The notes: generated by a model not told the origin, from the letters alone. DNA of 64,000 nt from Denitromonas ohlonensis (GCF_007625205.1 NZ_VMNI01000002.1:62001-126000); one strand, 5' to 3'. Counted from the stretch's first letter, positions 36,530-47,120 are shown. Numbers and translations: made by a program.

Positions 36530-37960
36530 TCAGAAGTGCAGCGGACGCTTATCGACGGCCAGCGCGGCCTCGTGCACCGCTTCCGACATGGTCGGGTGAG
36601 CGTGGCAGATACGCGCGAGGTCTTCGGCCGCACCATGGAACTCCATGGCCACGACGGCTTCGGAAATCAGCTCCGAGGCATTGGCGCCGATGATGTGCAC
36701 GCCGAGGATGCGGTCGGTTTCAGCGCAGGCCAGCATCTTGACGAAGCCGGTCGGTGCACCCATGCCCAGCGCACGGCCGTTGGCCATGAACGGGATCTTG
36801 CCGGCACGGTAGGCCACGCCGTCGGCCTTGAGTTGCTGCTCAGTCTTTCCGACCCAAGCAATCTCCGGCGAGGTGTAGATCACCCACGGGATGGTGTTGA
36901 AGTCGCAATGGCCGGCCTGGCCTGCCATCAGCTCGCACACCATGACAGCTTCTTCCATGGCCTTGTGCGCCAGCATCGGGCCACGCACCACGTCGCCCAC
37001 CGCCCACACGCCCGGCAGATTGGTCTGGCAGTGATCGTTAACATCGACCATGCCGCGATCGGTCAGCTTGAGGCCAACGGCTTCGGCGTTCAGCCCGTCG
37101 GTGTTCGGCACACGCCCCACCGATACGATGAGCTTGTCGAACACGGCCTTCTGCGCACCGTCCTTGTCTTCGAACTCGACGGTGACCGACTTCTTGTTCT
37201 TGGCCGGCGTGACCTTGCCCACCTTGACGCCCAGCTTGACCGCCAGGCCCTGCTTGGCGAACACCTTCTGAGCCTCTTTGGCCACGTCCTGGTCGGCCGC
37301 GCCGAGGAAGCTGTCCATGGCTTCGAGGATGGTGACTTCCGCACCCAGACGACGCCACACCGAGCCCATTTCCAGGCCGATCACGCCGGAGCCGATCAGG
37401 CCGAGGCGCTTGGGCACCGCGTCTAGATCCAGCGCGCCGATGTTGTCGCAGATCAGGGTGTTGTCTACCGGAATACCCGGCAGGTGACGTGCGGTCGAGC
37501 CGGTCGCGATGATGACCTGCTTGGCGCCGATAACCTCGTCGCCCACCTTGATGTCCCAGCCATCCGCAGTCTGGCCGACAAAGCTGCCATGACCCGGCAG
37601 CATGGTGACCTTGTTCTTCTTGAACAAGCCCTTGATCCCACCGGTGAGCTGATCAACGATCTTGGCCTTGCGCGCGACCATGGTCGGCACGTCAATGCTC
37701 GGCGTCCCGACCTTGATGCCTTGGTCGGCGAAGTCGTGCGACGCTTCCTCGAACATGTGCGAGGTATGCAGCAGCGCCTTCGACGGGATGCAACCGACGT
37801 TCAGGCAGGTGCCGCCAAGACGCGGCTCGCCTTTCGGGTCGGCGTAGGGGTTGGATTCGGCGCAAGCGGCGCTGAAACCCAGTTGGGCGGCGCGGATGGC
37901 GGCCACGTAACCACCCGGGCCACCACCGATCACCAGCACATCAAATTGTTTCTTCGACAT
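36530..37960 (-). CDS. lpdA: Dihydrolipoyl dehydrogenase (E3)
   Basis: A 476-residue FAD-dependent disulfide oxidoreductase. The FAD motif is GGGPGG (residues 12-17), the redox pair is Cys52 and Cys57 (GGTCLNVGCIPSKALL), and the C-terminal catalytic His lies in ICHAHPTMSEAVHEAAL. E3 reoxidises dihydrolipoamide on E2. Placed right after odhA and odhB, it most likely serves the 2-oxoglutarate dehydrogenase complex, though E3 is often shared. The start at 37960 has GGGAGA eight bases upstream; the longer frame adds eight residues without homology. Confidence 0.97.
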   Translation of the reverse strand: MSKKQFDVLVIGGGPGGYVAAIRAAQLGFSAACAESNPYADPKGEPRLGGTCLNVGCIPSKALLHTSHMFEEASHDFADQGIKVGTPSIDVPTMVARKAKIVDQLTGGIKGLFKKNKVTMLPGHGSFVGQTADGWDIKVGDEVIGAKQVIIATGSTARHLPGIPVDNTLICDNIGALDLDAVPKRLGLIGSGVIGLEMGSVWRRLGAEVTILEAMDSFLGAADQDVAKEAQKVFAKQGLAVKLGVKVGKVTPAKNKKSVTVEFEDKDGAQKAVFDKLIVSVGRVPNTDGLNAEAVGLKLTDRGMVDVNDHCQTNLPGVWAVGDVVRGPMLAHKAMEEAVMVCELMAGQAGHCDFNTIPWVIYTSPEIAWVGKTEQQLKADGVAYRAGKIPFMANGRALGMGAPTGFVKMLACAETDRILGVHIIGANASELISEAVVAMEFHGAAEDLARICHAHPTMSEAVHEAALAVDKRPLHF

Positions 37961-38014
37961 TGTTCTCTCCCTCGATGTCGACAACGGGCGCCGAGGCGCC
38001 CGCTGTATTCCTTA

Positions 38015-39196
38015 TCAGACGTCCAGCAGCAGGCGCGCCGGATCTTCAAGCGCTTCCTTCATGGTCACCAGACCCAGCACGGCTTCGCGGCCGTCGATGA
38101 TGCGGTGATCGTAGGACATCGCCAGATAGTTGATCGGACGGATGACGATCTGACCGTTCTCCACCACCGGACGATCCTTGGTGGCATGGATGCCGAGAAT
38201 GGCCGACTGCGGCGGGTTGATGATCGGGGTCGACAGCATCGAACCGAACACACCACCGTTGGAGATCGAGAAGGTACCGCCGGTGAGCTCTTCCATCGTG
38301 ATCTTGCCTTCTTTGGCCTTCTGGCCATATTCGGCAACTTTCTTTTCGATGTCGGCGATCGACATCTGATCCACGTCACGCAGGATCGGCACTACCAGAC
38401 CACGCGGGCTGCCGACAGCGATGCCGATGTCGAAGTAGCCGTGATAGACGATGTCATTGCCATCGACCGACGCGTTCAGCACCGGGAACTTCTTGAGCGC
38501 AGCCACGGCGGCCTTGACGAAGAAGCCCATGAAGCCCAGGCGCACGCCGTGCTCTTTCTCGAACTTGTCCTTGTACTGAGCGCGCAGGGCCATCACCGGA
38601 CCCATGTTCACTTCGTTGAAGGTGGTGAGAATGGCGTTTTCGTTCTTGGACTGCAGCAGACGCTCAGCGATGCGAGCGCGCAAACGCGTCATCGGCACAC
38701 GCTCTTCCGGACGGTCACCGGACACGACCACTGCCGGGGCAGCCGGCGCGGCCTTGCCTGCGGCGACTGCGTCGCCCTTGGTGACACGACCACCACGGCC
38801 GGAGCCGGCGACGTCATCGGCGGCTACGCCTTTTTCGTCGAGGATCTTGCGCGCGGCCGGGCTGGCCGAACCGCCGGCTGCCTTGCTGGCGGCGGGCGGC
38901 GCGGTCACGGCCGGTGCCGGCTCGGCAGCCTTGGTGCTAGCACCGGCAGCCGCTTTGGCTTCGGTATCGATCTGGGCGATCAGGTCACCGCTGGCCACGG
39001 TCGAACCGTCGCCAAGGATGATCTTGACCAGCACGCCATCCGCCGGTGCCGGGGTTTCGAGCACGACTTTGTCGGTCTCGATGTCGATCAGGTTCTCGTC
39101 ACGCGAAACGGCCTGGCCTTCTTTCTTGTGCCAGGTGACGAGCGTCGCTTCGGACACGGACTCCGACAACTGGGGGACTTTAACTTCGATCAGCAT
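38015..39196 (-). CDS. odhB: Dihydrolipoyllysine succinyltransferase (E2 of 2-oxoglutarate dehydrogenase)
   Basis: A 393-residue E2 subunit. A single lipoyl domain (residues 1-75) has the lipoylated Lys43 in IETDKVVLE. An Ala/Pro-rich linker leads to a peripheral-subunit-binding domain (about 105-145) and the catalytic core ending in the [11 protein letters not shown] motif. It transfers succinyl from lipoate to CoA. The start [19 protein letters not shown] at 39196 is standard and has GGGAG at the right distance. It lies 40 bases after odhA and before lpd. The symbol sucB is equivalent. Confidence 0.97.
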   Translation of the reverse strand: MLIEVKVPQLSESVSEATLVTWHKKEGQAVSRDENLIDIETDKVVLETPAPADGVLVKIILGDGSTVASGDLIAQIDTEAKAAAGASTKAAEPAPAVTAPPAASKAAGGSASPAARKILDEKGVAADDVAGSGRGGRVTKGDAVAAGKAAPAAPAVVVSGDRPEERVPMTRLRARIAERLLQSKNENAILTTFNEVNMGPVMALRAQYKDKFEKEHGVRLGFMGFFVKAAVAALKKFPVLNASVDGNDIVYHGYFDIGIAVGSPRGLVVPILRDVDQMSIADIEKKVAEYGQKAKEGKITMEELTGGTFSISNGGVFGSMLSTPIINPPQSAILGIHATKDRPVVENGQIVIRPINYLAMSYDHRIIDGREAVLGLVTMKEALEDPARLLLDV

Positions 39197-39236
39197 GAAT
39201 TGACTCCCTCTAATGCGTGGTTTTTTCGTTGTTCGA

Positions 39237-42065
39237 TCAATCGTTGATGGGACCGAAAGCGTTCTCAAGCACCGCTTTCTGTTGGGCATTGTGTTTGGCG
39301 TAGTAACCCACCGCAGGCGATGCCGAAGCCGGACGGCTGACGAGCAGCAACTTCTGTTTCGGGCCGAGCACGTTGATCAGGTGCTGACGCGAAGCAAACC
39401 AGTACCAGGCGCCCTGGTTGCGCGGCTCTTCCTGACACCACACCACTTCCTTGGCGTTCGGGTACTTGGCCAGTTCGGCACGGAAAGCCTCCCGCGGGAA
39501 CGGGTAAAGCTGCTCGATACGCACCACGGCGATGTCCTTGATCTCCTGCTCGCGGCGATAGGCCATCAGCTCGTAGTAGATCTTGCCGGAGCACAACACG
39601 ACACGCTTGACCTTCTTGGCATCCAGCTTGTCGACCTCGCCGATGACCGTACGGAAGGAGCCCTTGGTGAGCTCATCCATGGTCGACACTGCCTCTTTAT
39701 GACGCAGCAGCGATTTCGGCGTGATGACGATGGCCGGCTTGCGCAGCTGACGTACCATCTGGCGACGCAAGAGGTGGAAGATCTGCGACGGCGTGCTGGG
39801 CACCAGCACCTGCATGTTGTTTTCAGCACACAGCTGCATGTAACGCTCGAGGCGGGCCGAAGAGTGCTCCGGACCCTGACCTTCGTAGCCATGCGGCAGC
39901 AACACCGTCAGACCGACCTTGCGGCCCCACTTGGCTTCGCCGGACGAAATGAACTGGTCGAACACGACCTGCGCACCGTTGGCGAAGTCACCGAACTGCG
40001 CCTCCCAAACGACCAGGTCGTCAGGCACCGCAGTGGAGTAACCATATTCAAACGCCAGCACAGCCTCTTCAGACAACACGGAGTCGAAGACCTGAATCTC
40101 GGCCTGACCATCCTGGATGTTCTGCAGCGGAATGTAGGCGCCCTCGTCCCAACGCTCACGCTTCTGATCGTGGAACACGGCATGACGGTGGAAGAAGGTA
40201 CCGCGGCCGATATCCTCACCGGACAAACGCACCCCGTAGCCCTGAACCAACAAGCTGGCGTAGGCGAGGTTCTCGCCCATGCCCCAGTCGATCAGCGCTT
40301 CGCCGCGCGCCATGGCGGCACGGTCGGAAACAATTTTCTTGACCCGGGGCTGCAACTCAAAGCCTTCTGGCACCGTGCTGATCCGCTCGGCCAGACGCTT
40401 GAGCTCGACCATCGGCACGGCCGTAACGGCTTCGTCGGTGTACTCGGCCTTGAGATAAGGCGTCCAGTCCACCGCGAACTGACGGTTATGACCGGACAGC
40501 ACCGGGTTGGCCAGCAGTTCGCCGCGATCGAGGTGCTCGCGGTAGTCCTGAATGATCGCTTCGGGTTCATCGGCCGCGCACACGCCTTCACGCACAAGGC
40601 GATCGGCATACAGCTTGCGCGTACCCGGGTGTAGCGCCACCTTCTTGTACATCAGCGGCTGCGTCACCATCGGCTCGTCCTGCTCGTTATGGCCGAGCTT
40701 GCGATAGCAGACGATGTCGATGACCACGTCTTTCTTGAATTCGTTGCGGAACTCGACCGCCAGCGCGGTGACCAGTGCAACGGCTTCCGGATCATCACCA
40801 TTCACATGGAAGATCGGCGCCTCGACCATCTTGAAGATGTCGGTGCAATACAGCGAGGAGCGATAATCGCGCGGATCGGAGGTGGTAAAGCCGATCTGGT
40901 TGTTCACCACGATGTGAACCGTGCCGCCCGTGCCGTAGCCGCGGGTCTGCGAGAAGTTCAGCATCTCCTGGTTCACACCCTGGCCGGCCACTGCCGAGTC
41001 ACCATGGATGATCACCGGCAACACCTGCGTCTTGGCCTTGTCCTTGCGACGCACCTGGCGCGCATAGACCGAGCCGGCCACCACGGGGTTGATGATCTCA
41101 AGGTGAGACGGGTTGAAGGCCAGCGTGAGGTGAACCGGACCGCCCGGAGTCATCACATCGCTCGAGAAGCCGTTGTGGTACTTCACGTCACCGGCACTCA
41201 GGTCAACTTCGGCCTTGCCTTCAAATTCGGCAAACAGGGTCGAAGGCGACTTGCCCAGCGTGTTGACCAGCACGTTCAGACGGCCACGGTGAGCCATGCC
41301 GATCACGATTTCCTGCGCACCGAGACGACCGCCGACGCTGATCACCTCATCCATGGCGACGATCATCGACTCGCCACCTTCGAGCGAGAAGCGCTTCTGG
41401 CCGACGTACTTGGTGTGCAGATATTTTTCGAGCGTCTCGGCAGCAGTCACACGGCCAAGGACGTGCTTCTTCTGCTCAACGGAAAACTGCGGCGTGCCGC
41501 GAATGCTCTCCAGGCGCGCCTGAATCCAGCGCTTCTGGGCGATATCCGAGATGTACATGTACTCGGAGCCGATCGAGCCGCAGTAAGTCTGCCGCACGGC
41601 CTCCAGAATCTCGCGCAGGCTCGCCTGCTCGCTGGAGAACGCGTGGAAAGAGCCCACATTGAACTGCTCGTTCAGGTCGGCCTCGGTGAAGCCGTAATAG
41701 GACGGCTCCAACTCCGGCACATGCATGCGCTCGCTGCGCTTGAGCGGATCAAGATTCGCCCAGCGGGTACCGAGGAAGCGATAGGCGTTGATCAACTGCA
41801 GCGTGCTGACCTGACGCTTGTTGCCGTCGCCGGAGGTAATGGTGCGCACCGGGCCACGTTTGGCGAGTTGCTCGAAGGCGTGGATGATCGGCGTATGCGC
41901 CACATCGCGCACCGCAGCGGCGGCACCCGCTTTCAGACCATCAAAATAGGTTCGCCACTCTTCCGGAACGTTTTCCGGATCGGCGAGATATGACTCGTAC
42001 AGCTCTTCGACGAACGGTGCATTGCTGCCGAACAGCATCGAGGTGCTATGCAGTTGCTTCATCAT
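39237..42065 (-). CDS. odhA: 2-oxoglutarate dehydrogenase E1 component
   Basis: A 942-residue thiamine-diphosphate enzyme that decarboxylates 2-oxoglutarate in the TCA cycle. Typical motifs are [23 protein letters not shown] (ThDP-binding), [11 protein letters not shown] and [17 protein letters not shown]. Two adjacent ATGs exist at 42065 and 42062; [13 protein letters not shown] matches homologues, so the first is used. An in-frame ATG at 42110 would add 15 residues without homology. It is preceded by a large hairpin after gltA, and is followed by odhB and lpd. The symbol sucA is equivalent. Confidence 0.97.
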   Translation of the reverse strand: MMKQLHSTSMLFGSNAPFVEELYESYLADPENVPEEWRTYFDGLKAGAAAAVRDVAHTPIIHAFEQLAKRGPVRTITSGDGNKRQVSTLQLINAYRFLGTRWANLDPLKRSERMHVPELEPSYYGFTEADLNEQFNVGSFHAFSSEQASLREILEAVRQTYCGSIGSEYMYISDIAQKRWIQARLESIRGTPQFSVEQKKHVLGRVTAAETLEKYLHTKYVGQKRFSLEGGESMIVAMDEVISVGGRLGAQEIVIGMAHRGRLNVLVNTLGKSPSTLFAEFEGKAEVDLSAGDVKYHNGFSSDVMTPGGPVHLTLAFNPSHLEIINPVVAGSVYARQVRRKDKAKTQVLPVIIHGDSAVAGQGVNQEMLNFSQTRGYGTGGTVHIVVNNQIGFTTSDPRDYRSSLYCTDIFKMVEAPIFHVNGDDPEAVALVTALAVEFRNEFKKDVVIDIVCYRKLGHNEQDEPMVTQPLMYKKVALHPGTRKLYADRLVREGVCAADEPEAIIQDYREHLDRGELLANPVLSGHNRQFAVDWTPYLKAEYTDEAVTAVPMVELKRLAERISTVPEGFELQPRVKKIVSDRAAMARGEALIDWGMGENLAYASLLVQGYGVRLSGEDIGRGTFFHRHAVFHDQKRERWDEGAYIPLQNIQDGQAEIQVFDSVLSEEAVLAFEYGYSTAVPDDLVVWEAQFGDFANGAQVVFDQFISSGEAKWGRKVGLTVLLPHGYEGQGPEHSSARLERYMQLCAENNMQVLVPSTPSQIFHLLRRQMVRQLRKPAIVITPKSLLRHKEAVSTMDELTKGSFRTVIGEVDKLDAKKVKRVVLCSGKIYYELMAYRREQEIKDIAVVRIEQLYPFPREAFRAELAKYPNAKEVVWCQEEPRNQGAWYWFASRQHLINVLGPKQKLLLVSRPASASPAVGYYAKHNAQQKAVLENAFGPIND

Positions 42066-42143
42066 CTTGGAATTCACCCGAATTCTGTTGCCTAGTCTGG
42101 TAATCGCCATCCGGCGATCACGGCCAATTGGGGCATAAGGAAA

Positions 42144-42177
42144 ACGGGATGATCACGACAGGCGGTGATCATCCCGT
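42144..42177 (-). terminator. Perfect 13-bp hairpin between gltA and odhA
   Basis: ACGGGATGATCAC (42144-42156) pairs perfectly with GTGATCATCCCGT (42165-42177) around an 8-nt loop. On the minus strand the stem is followed by TTTTCCTT. It may terminate part of the gltA transcript or stabilise its 3' end, so odhA can be set at a different level. Confidence 0.65.
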
Positions 42178-42220
42178 GACGGACTGATTTAAGTGCTCAC
42201 TTTCCCAGCCCGCATGGGTG

Positions 42221-43516
42221 TTACGCCCGCTGGTCGATCGCCACGACGTCGCGGCGAGCCGCGCCGACATACAACTGACGCGGACGACCGATCTTGTATT
42301 CCGGATCGGTCATCATCTCTTCCCACTGCGTCATCCAGCCCACGGTACGGGCCAGCGCGAAGATGCAGGTGAACATCGAGGTCGGGATGCCCAGTGCTTT
42401 CTGCACGATGCCGGAGTAGAAATCTACGTTCGGGTAGAGCTTCTTCTCGACGAAGTACGGATCTTCCAGCGCGATCTTCTCGAGCTCCATGGCCAGCTTG
42501 AACAGGCGGTCGTTTTCGAGGCCCAGTTCGGTCAGCACGTCGTAACAGACTTTGCGCATCAGCTTGGCGCGCGGGTCGAAGTTCTTGTAGACACGGTGAC
42601 CAAAGCCCATCAGCTTGAACGGATCGTTCTTGTCCTTGGCACGGGCGATGTACTCGCTGACCTTGGAGACGTCGCCGATCTGCTCGAGCATGTTCAGGCA
42701 GGCTTCATTTGCACCGCCGTGGGACGGGCCCCACAGGCAGGCGATACCGGCCGAGATGCAGGCAAACGGGTTGGCACCGGAGGAGCCGGCCAGACGCACG
42801 GTCGAGGTCGATGCGTTCTGCTCGTGATCGGCATGCAGCGTGAAGATGGTGTCGAGCGCGTGCACCAGCACCGGGTTCGGCTTGTACTCTTCGCAGGGCG
42901 TGCCAAACATCATGTGCATGAAGTTGGCGGTATAGCCCAGATCATTGCGCGGGTACATGAAGGGCTGCCCGGTGTTGTACTTGTACGCCATCGCGACGAT
43001 AGTCGGCAGCTTGGCCACCAGACGATTGAAGGACACGTTACGGTGCTCGGCGTCCTGCAGATCCAGCGCGTCGTGATAGAAGGCCGACAAGGCACCCACC
43101 ACACCGACCATGACGGCCATCGGGTGTGCATCACGACGGAAGCCCGAGTAGAACTTGGTCATCTGGTCGTGCAACATCGTGTGGTTCTTGATGGTGTCTT
43201 CGAAATCGGTCTTCTGCGTCTTGTTGGGCAGCTCGCCGTTTTTCAGCAGGTAAGCCACTTCGAGGAAGTTGCAGTGCTCTGCCAGTTGCTCGATCGGATA
43301 GCCGCGATACAGCAACTCGCCTTTGTCACCATCGATAAACGTCACGGTGGACGCGCAGCTAGCGGTGGAAAGGAATCCGGAATCGTAGGTGAACAGACCG
43401 GTTTTGGCGCCCAGCGTACGGATGTCGATGACATCGTTGCCGTGCGTTCCGGTCATCACCGGAAATTCGACCGTTTTCCCATCGACCGTGAGGGTGGCGT
43501 TACGTTCATTGCTCAT
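42221..43516 (-). CDS. gltA: Citrate synthase (type II, hexameric)
   Basis: A 431-residue citrate synthase condensing oxaloacetate and acetyl-CoA. The catalytic motifs [25 protein letters not shown] and [13 protein letters not shown] supply the His, His and Asp residues of the mechanism. The length and the N-terminal extension fit the NADH-sensitive gram-negative type. The start at 43516 has AAAGGAC upstream. It follows sdhE by 37 bases and precedes odhA, so it is part of the TCA cluster. Confidence 0.97.
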   Translation of the reverse strand: MSNERNATLTVDGKTVEFPVMTGTHGNDVIDIRTLGAKTGLFTYDSGFLSTASCASTVTFIDGDKGELLYRGYPIEQLAEHCNFLEVAYLLKNGELPNKTQKTDFEDTIKNHTMLHDQMTKFYSGFRRDAHPMAVMVGVVGALSAFYHDALDLQDAEHRNVSFNRLVAKLPTIVAMAYKYNTGQPFMYPRNDLGYTANFMHMMFGTPCEEYKPNPVLVHALDTIFTLHADHEQNASTSTVRLAGSSGANPFACISAGIACLWGPSHGGANEACLNMLEQIGDVSKVSEYIARAKDKNDPFKLMGFGHRVYKNFDPRAKLMRKVCYDVLTELGLENDRLFKLAMELEKIALEDPYFVEKKLYPNVDFYSGIVQKALGIPTSMFTCIFALARTVGWMTQWEEMMTDPEYKIGRPRQLYVGAARRDVVAIDQRA

Positions 43517-43553
43517 AACTTGTCCTTTGGCTTACCTGTTATTTTCCATCTGC

Positions 43554-43811
43554 CTAGGCAGAATCATCCTGTGTTCCGCTATCACGCAGCATGCTGAGGA
43601 GTGGCATCCAGCGATCTTCGGGACACGGTGCGCTTCCGTTGACCATGGCCCAGAGGTCATGGTCTTCGATATCCAGCAGGTCCTGAAGGTCGGCCAACTG
43701 AGCATCGCTCAGCTGGTCGAACCTGTTTTCAAGAAAGCGTGCGAACACCAGGTCGAGTTCCAGTAGCGCCCGACGGCAGTGCCAGCGCATGCGTCCTTTA
43801 TTTGGCGTCAT
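43554..43811 (-). CDS. sdhE: FAD assembly factor SdhE
   Basis: An 85-residue all-helical protein that helps attach FAD covalently to SdhA. The helix-1 motif reads HCRRALLELD: the conserved RGxxE of the family appears here as Arg14-Ala15-x-x-Glu18, an alanine in place of the usual glycine. Further family features are DLVFARFLENRFDQLSDAQL and a DHDLW segment. The ATG at 43811 overlaps the sdhB stop as ATGA. It is embedded in sdhCDAB-sdhE-gltA, which makes the role clear even with the unusual motif. Confidence 0.9.
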   Translation of the reverse strand: MTPNKGRMRWHCRRALLELDLVFARFLENRFDQLSDAQLADLQDLLDIEDHDLWAMVNGSAPCPEDRWMPLLSMLRDSGTQDDSA

Positions 43812-44518
43812 ACCGCGCGACGCACCATCATGTCCTTGATCTTGCCAATCGCCCGGGTCGGGTTCAGGCTCTTCGGACAGACATCCACACAGTTCATGAT
43901 GGTGTGGCAACGGAACAAACGATACGGGTCCTCGAGGTTGTCGAGGCGCTCGTTTGTCGCTTCATCCCGGGTGTCGGCGATGAAACGGTAGGCTGCAAGC
44001 AGACCCGCGGGGCCGACGAATTTGTCAGGGTTCCACCAGAACGACGGGCACGACGTCGAACAGCAAGCACACAGAATGCACTCGTAGAGCCCGTTGAGCT
44101 CTTCGCGCTCTTCCGGCGACTGCAGACGCTCGCGCTCCGGCGGCGGGTTGTCATTGACCAGGTACGGCTTGATCGAGTTGTACTGCTTGAAGAACTGGGT
44201 CATGTCGACGATCAGATCGCGAATGACGGGCAGCCCCGGCAGCGGGCGCAGCACGATCGGCTGCGGCAAGCTGTCGACATCGGTCAGGCAGGCCAGACCA
44301 TTCTTGCCGTTGATGTTCATGGCATCGGAGCCACACACACCTTCGCGGCACGAACGGCGGAAGGACGTGGAATCGTCCTTCACCTTCAGGCGAACCAGCG
44401 CATCCAGCAGCTTCTTGTCGGACGGCTCGAGGTCGACCGAAATATCCTGCATGTAGGGCTTTTCGTCGCGGTCCGGATCGTAACGGTAGATCTTGAATTG
44501 AACGGTACGTTTGCTCAT
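43808..44518 (-). CDS. sdhB: Succinate dehydrogenase iron-sulfur subunit
   Basis: A 236-residue subunit carrying three clusters. The [2Fe-2S] ligands are in SCREGVCGSDAM with a later AC; the [4Fe-4S] ligands are in CILCACC; and the [3Fe-4S] ligands are in CHTIMNCVDVCPK. It passes electrons from SdhA to ubiquinone at the membrane anchor. The start MSKRTVQFKIYRYDPD at 44518 is the family standard. It lies 19 bases after sdhA and overlaps sdhE. Confidence 0.97.
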   Translation of the reverse strand: MSKRTVQFKIYRYDPDRDEKPYMQDISVDLEPSDKKLLDALVRLKVKDDSTSFRRSCREGVCGSDAMNINGKNGLACLTDVDSLPQPIVLRPLPGLPVIRDLIVDMTQFFKQYNSIKPYLVNDNPPPERERLQSPEEREELNGLYECILCACCSTSCPSFWWNPDKFVGPAGLLAAYRFIADTRDEATNERLDNLEDPYRLFRCHTIMNCVDVCPKSLNPTRAIGKIKDMMVRRAV

Positions 44519-44537
44519 CTGTTCGACTCCCGGCCTC

Positions 44538-46331
44538 TCAGTAAGTCCGCGTCGCAAGCGCGATCGGATCGACGCTTTCGGACATCGGCTGCAAATTCAC
44601 AGGCTTGTAATCCAGGCGGTTGCCTTCGCTGTACCACAAGGTGTGCTTGAGCCACTCGTCGTCACGGCGGCCGTTCGGAAACTCTGCAGTATCCGGTGCG
44701 TCATCGCGCACGTGGGCGCCGCGAGACTCTTTGCGCGCTTCGGCCGAAATCATGGTGGCCTTGGCAACCTCGATCAGGTTATCCAGTTCAAGCGCTTCCA
44801 TGCGCGCCGTGTTCCAGACCATGGACTTGTCCTTGATCTCGGTGGTTTTGGCTTGCTCGGCCACCTCGAGAATCGCGGTCACGCCCTGCTGGAGCAGTTC
44901 GGAGAAGCGGAACACGCCGGCGTGCTTCTGCATGGTGCGCTGCATGGCCAGACGGACTTCGTGCACATTGGTGCCGTCTTTCTGGTTCTCGAGACGCGCC
45001 ATCCGTGCGAGCGAGAAATCGGCCGCATCGTCGGGCAGCGGCTTGAGACGCAGATTGCCGCTCTGGATATCCTCAACCACGGTTTCACCCGCCGATTTGC
45101 CAAACACCAGCAGATCGAGCAACGAGTTGGTACCAAGGCGGTTGGCGCCATGCACCGAAGCGCAGGCACACTCACCCGCGGCATAGAAACCGGTCACCGG
45201 TGTATTCGGGTTATCACCCTTGGGCGCAACCACCTGACCTTTGTAGTTGGTCGGAATACCGCCCATCTGGTAGTGGCAGGTCGGTACAACCGGAATCGGC
45301 GCCTTGATCGGGTCGATACCGGCAAACTGGATCGAGATCTCGCGAATGCCAGGCAGACGCTTCATGATCGTCTCGGGCGACAGGTGCGTGATGTCGAGAA
45401 GGACGTGGTCCTTGTCGGGTCCGCAGCCACGGCCTTCGTTGATCTCGGTCACCATCGAACGGGACACGACGTCACGCGAAGCGAGATCTTTCAGGTTCGG
45501 CGCATAGCGCTCCATGAAACGCTCACCCGCCGCGTTCCGCAGAATGCCGCCCTCACCACGCACACCTTCGGTAATCAGCACGCCCGCGCCGGCTACGCCG
45601 GTCGGGTGAAACTGCCAGAACTCCATGTCTTCGAGCGGAACGCCAGCGCGCGCCGCCATACCGACACCGTCACCGGTGTTGATGAAGGCGTTGGTCGAGC
45701 TGTAGTAGATCCGGCCGGCACCACCGGTGGCGAAGATCACTGCCTTGGCATGGAAGATCGACACTTCGCCGGTTTCCATTTCCATCGCTGTCACACCGAC
45801 CACGTCGCCGTCGGCATCGCGGATCAGGTCCAGCGCCATCCACTCGACGTAGAACTGGGTCTTCGCGCGCACGTTGCGCTGATACAGCGCGTGCAGCATC
45901 GCGTGACCCGTCCGGTCGGCAGCGGCACAGGAGCGCGACACCGGCGACTGGCCGTAGTTTTGCGAGTGACCACCAAAGGGACGCTGATAGATCTTGCCGT
46001 TGTCGAGACGGTCAAAAGGCATGCCGTAGTGCTCGAGCTCGACGACGACTTCGTTCGCCTTGCGGCACATGAACTCGATGGCATCCTGGTCACCCAGCCA
46101 GTCCGACCCCTTGACGGTGTCGTACATGTGCCAGTGCCAGTTGTCTTCTGTGGAATTACCCAACGAAGCGGCCACGCCACCCTGTGCAGCCACGGTATGG
46201 GAGCGCGTCGGGAACACCTTGGTCAGGACCGCCGTTTTCAGACCGGATTCTGACAGCTGCAGTGCGGCGCGAAGACCCGCACCACCCGCGCCGACGATCA
46301 CCGCATCATAAGTATGCTTTGCGATTTTCAC
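44538..46331 (-). CDS. sdhA: Succinate dehydrogenase flavoprotein subunit
   Basis: A 597-residue FAD subunit that oxidises succinate to fumarate. The Rossmann motif is VGAGGAGL (residues 13-20), and the FAD-linking histidine is His45 in TRSHTVAAQGG. Active-site segments include EFWQFHPTG, CHYQMGGIP and HGANRLGTNSLLD. The start is GTG at 46331 with GGAGG eight bases upstream; an earlier GTG would overlap sdhD without homology. It sits between sdhD and sdhB. Confidence 0.97.
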   Translation of the reverse strand: MKIAKHTYDAVIVGAGGAGLRAALQLSESGLKTAVLTKVFPTRSHTVAAQGGVAASLGNSTEDNWHWHMYDTVKGSDWLGDQDAIEFMCRKANEVVVELEHYGMPFDRLDNGKIYQRPFGGHSQNYGQSPVSRSCAAADRTGHAMLHALYQRNVRAKTQFYVEWMALDLIRDADGDVVGVTAMEMETGEVSIFHAKAVIFATGGAGRIYYSSTNAFINTGDGVGMAARAGVPLEDMEFWQFHPTGVAGAGVLITEGVRGEGGILRNAAGERFMERYAPNLKDLASRDVVSRSMVTEINEGRGCGPDKDHVLLDITHLSPETIMKRLPGIREISIQFAGIDPIKAPIPVVPTCHYQMGGIPTNYKGQVVAPKGDNPNTPVTGFYAAGECACASVHGANRLGTNSLLDLLVFGKSAGETVVEDIQSGNLRLKPLPDDAADFSLARMARLENQKDGTNVHEVRLAMQRTMQKHAGVFRFSELLQQGVTAILEVAEQAKTTEIKDKSMVWNTARMEALELDNLIEVAKATMISAEARKESRGAHVRDDAPDTAEFPNGRRDDEWLKHTLWYSEGNRLDYKPVNLQPMSESVDPIALATRTY

Positions 46332-46333
46332 CC

Positions 46334-46681
46334 TTACAGCCTCCACAGAATCTGGGCTGCCCAACCGGCGTAGCCGATGAGCAGGAACATGACGATCACG
46401 TGCAAGGTCAGTCGAATACCGACCGGCTGGATGTAGTCCATGAAGATGTCACGGACGCCAACCCAGGCGTGATAAAAAAGCGACATGAAAAAGAGGAAGC
46501 TGAAGAAGCGCATGAAGCCGCCGGCGAACATGCCGCTCCAGGCCTCGTATGACATTTCCGGCAGCATCAGCGCGCAGATTCCGAAATACACCGAATACAG
46601 CGCCATCACGATGGCAGTCACGCGCTGGCCAATCCAGTCGCGAAGACCGTAGTGGGCGCCGACAACAATCCGTTTCACCAT
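46334..46681 (-). CDS. sdhD: Succinate dehydrogenase membrane anchor subunit SdhD
   Basis: A 115-residue hydrophobic protein with three transmembrane helices at about residues 20-40, 55-75 and 90-112. The family motif HAWVGVRDIFMDYI (from His71) lies between helices 2 and 3 and contributes to the quinone site. With SdhC it anchors the complex and binds heme b. The ATG at 46681 overlaps the sdhC end by 7 bases; the longer upstream frame is not homologous. Confidence 0.92.
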   Translation of the reverse strand: MVKRIVVGAHYGLRDWIGQRVTAIVMALYSVYFGICALMLPEMSYEAWSGMFAGGFMRFFSFLFFMSLFYHAWVGVRDIFMDYIQPVGIRLTLHVIVMFLLIGYAGWAAQILWRL

Positions 46682-47064
46682 AGTTTCACCCCGATCAGAA
46701 CGGTCAGCACCAGGCTGACAATGAGAACGAGACGGGCCGACTGACGCGACGAGGCGAGATCCAGACCCTTGTGAACGTCCAGCAGCAAGAAGCGGATGCC
46801 GGCACAGAAGTGGTGCAGGAACGCCCACAACAGACCGAACAGAATCAGCTTCACCAGCGGATTGGAAACCGTGTCCTTGTAGTCAGCGAAGGTCTCTGCG
46901 GACCCGAGGCTGTCAGCAAACAAAGACAACAGCAACGGCAACATCAAGAACAAACCTGCGCCACTGACGCGGTGCAGAATCGAGACAAACCCCGCCAAGG
47001 GCAGCCTGATTTCGTGCAACGCCAAGTGTTTCGGGCGCTTTTTTCTGACTGTCATTTCAGACAT
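46675..47064 (-). CDS. sdhC: Succinate dehydrogenase cytochrome b556 subunit
   Basis: A 129-residue protein with three transmembrane helices (about residues 30-52, 70-90 and 108-128). The motifs SILHRVSGAGLF and HHFCAGIRFLLLDVHKG are typical; by alignment with E. coli, His85 is the likely heme b ligand. The start MSEMTVRKKRPKHLAL at 47064 has a GGGGA site five bases upstream. It is the first gene of sdhCDAB-sdhE-gltA and lies 100 bases after gntR, with a TATAAT -10 between. Confidence 0.94.
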   Translation of the reverse strand: MSEMTVRKKRPKHLALHEIRLPLAGFVSILHRVSGAGLFLMLPLLLSLFADSLGSAETFADYKDTVSNPLVKLILFGLLWAFLHHFCAGIRFLLLDVHKGLDLASSRQSARLVLIVSLVLTVLIGVKLW

Positions 47065-47120
47065 CTTTTCCCCCAATGCTAGGCCGCACGAATGCCGCCT
47101 TACTCCCACGAAAAACGTCG

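Noticed and set aside
37484-39247. A 587-codon plus-strand frame across lpd and odhB
   Set aside because: Antisense shadow of two certain TCA genes; composition (many His, Arg, Gly) is the mirror of their codons and no domain is recognisable.
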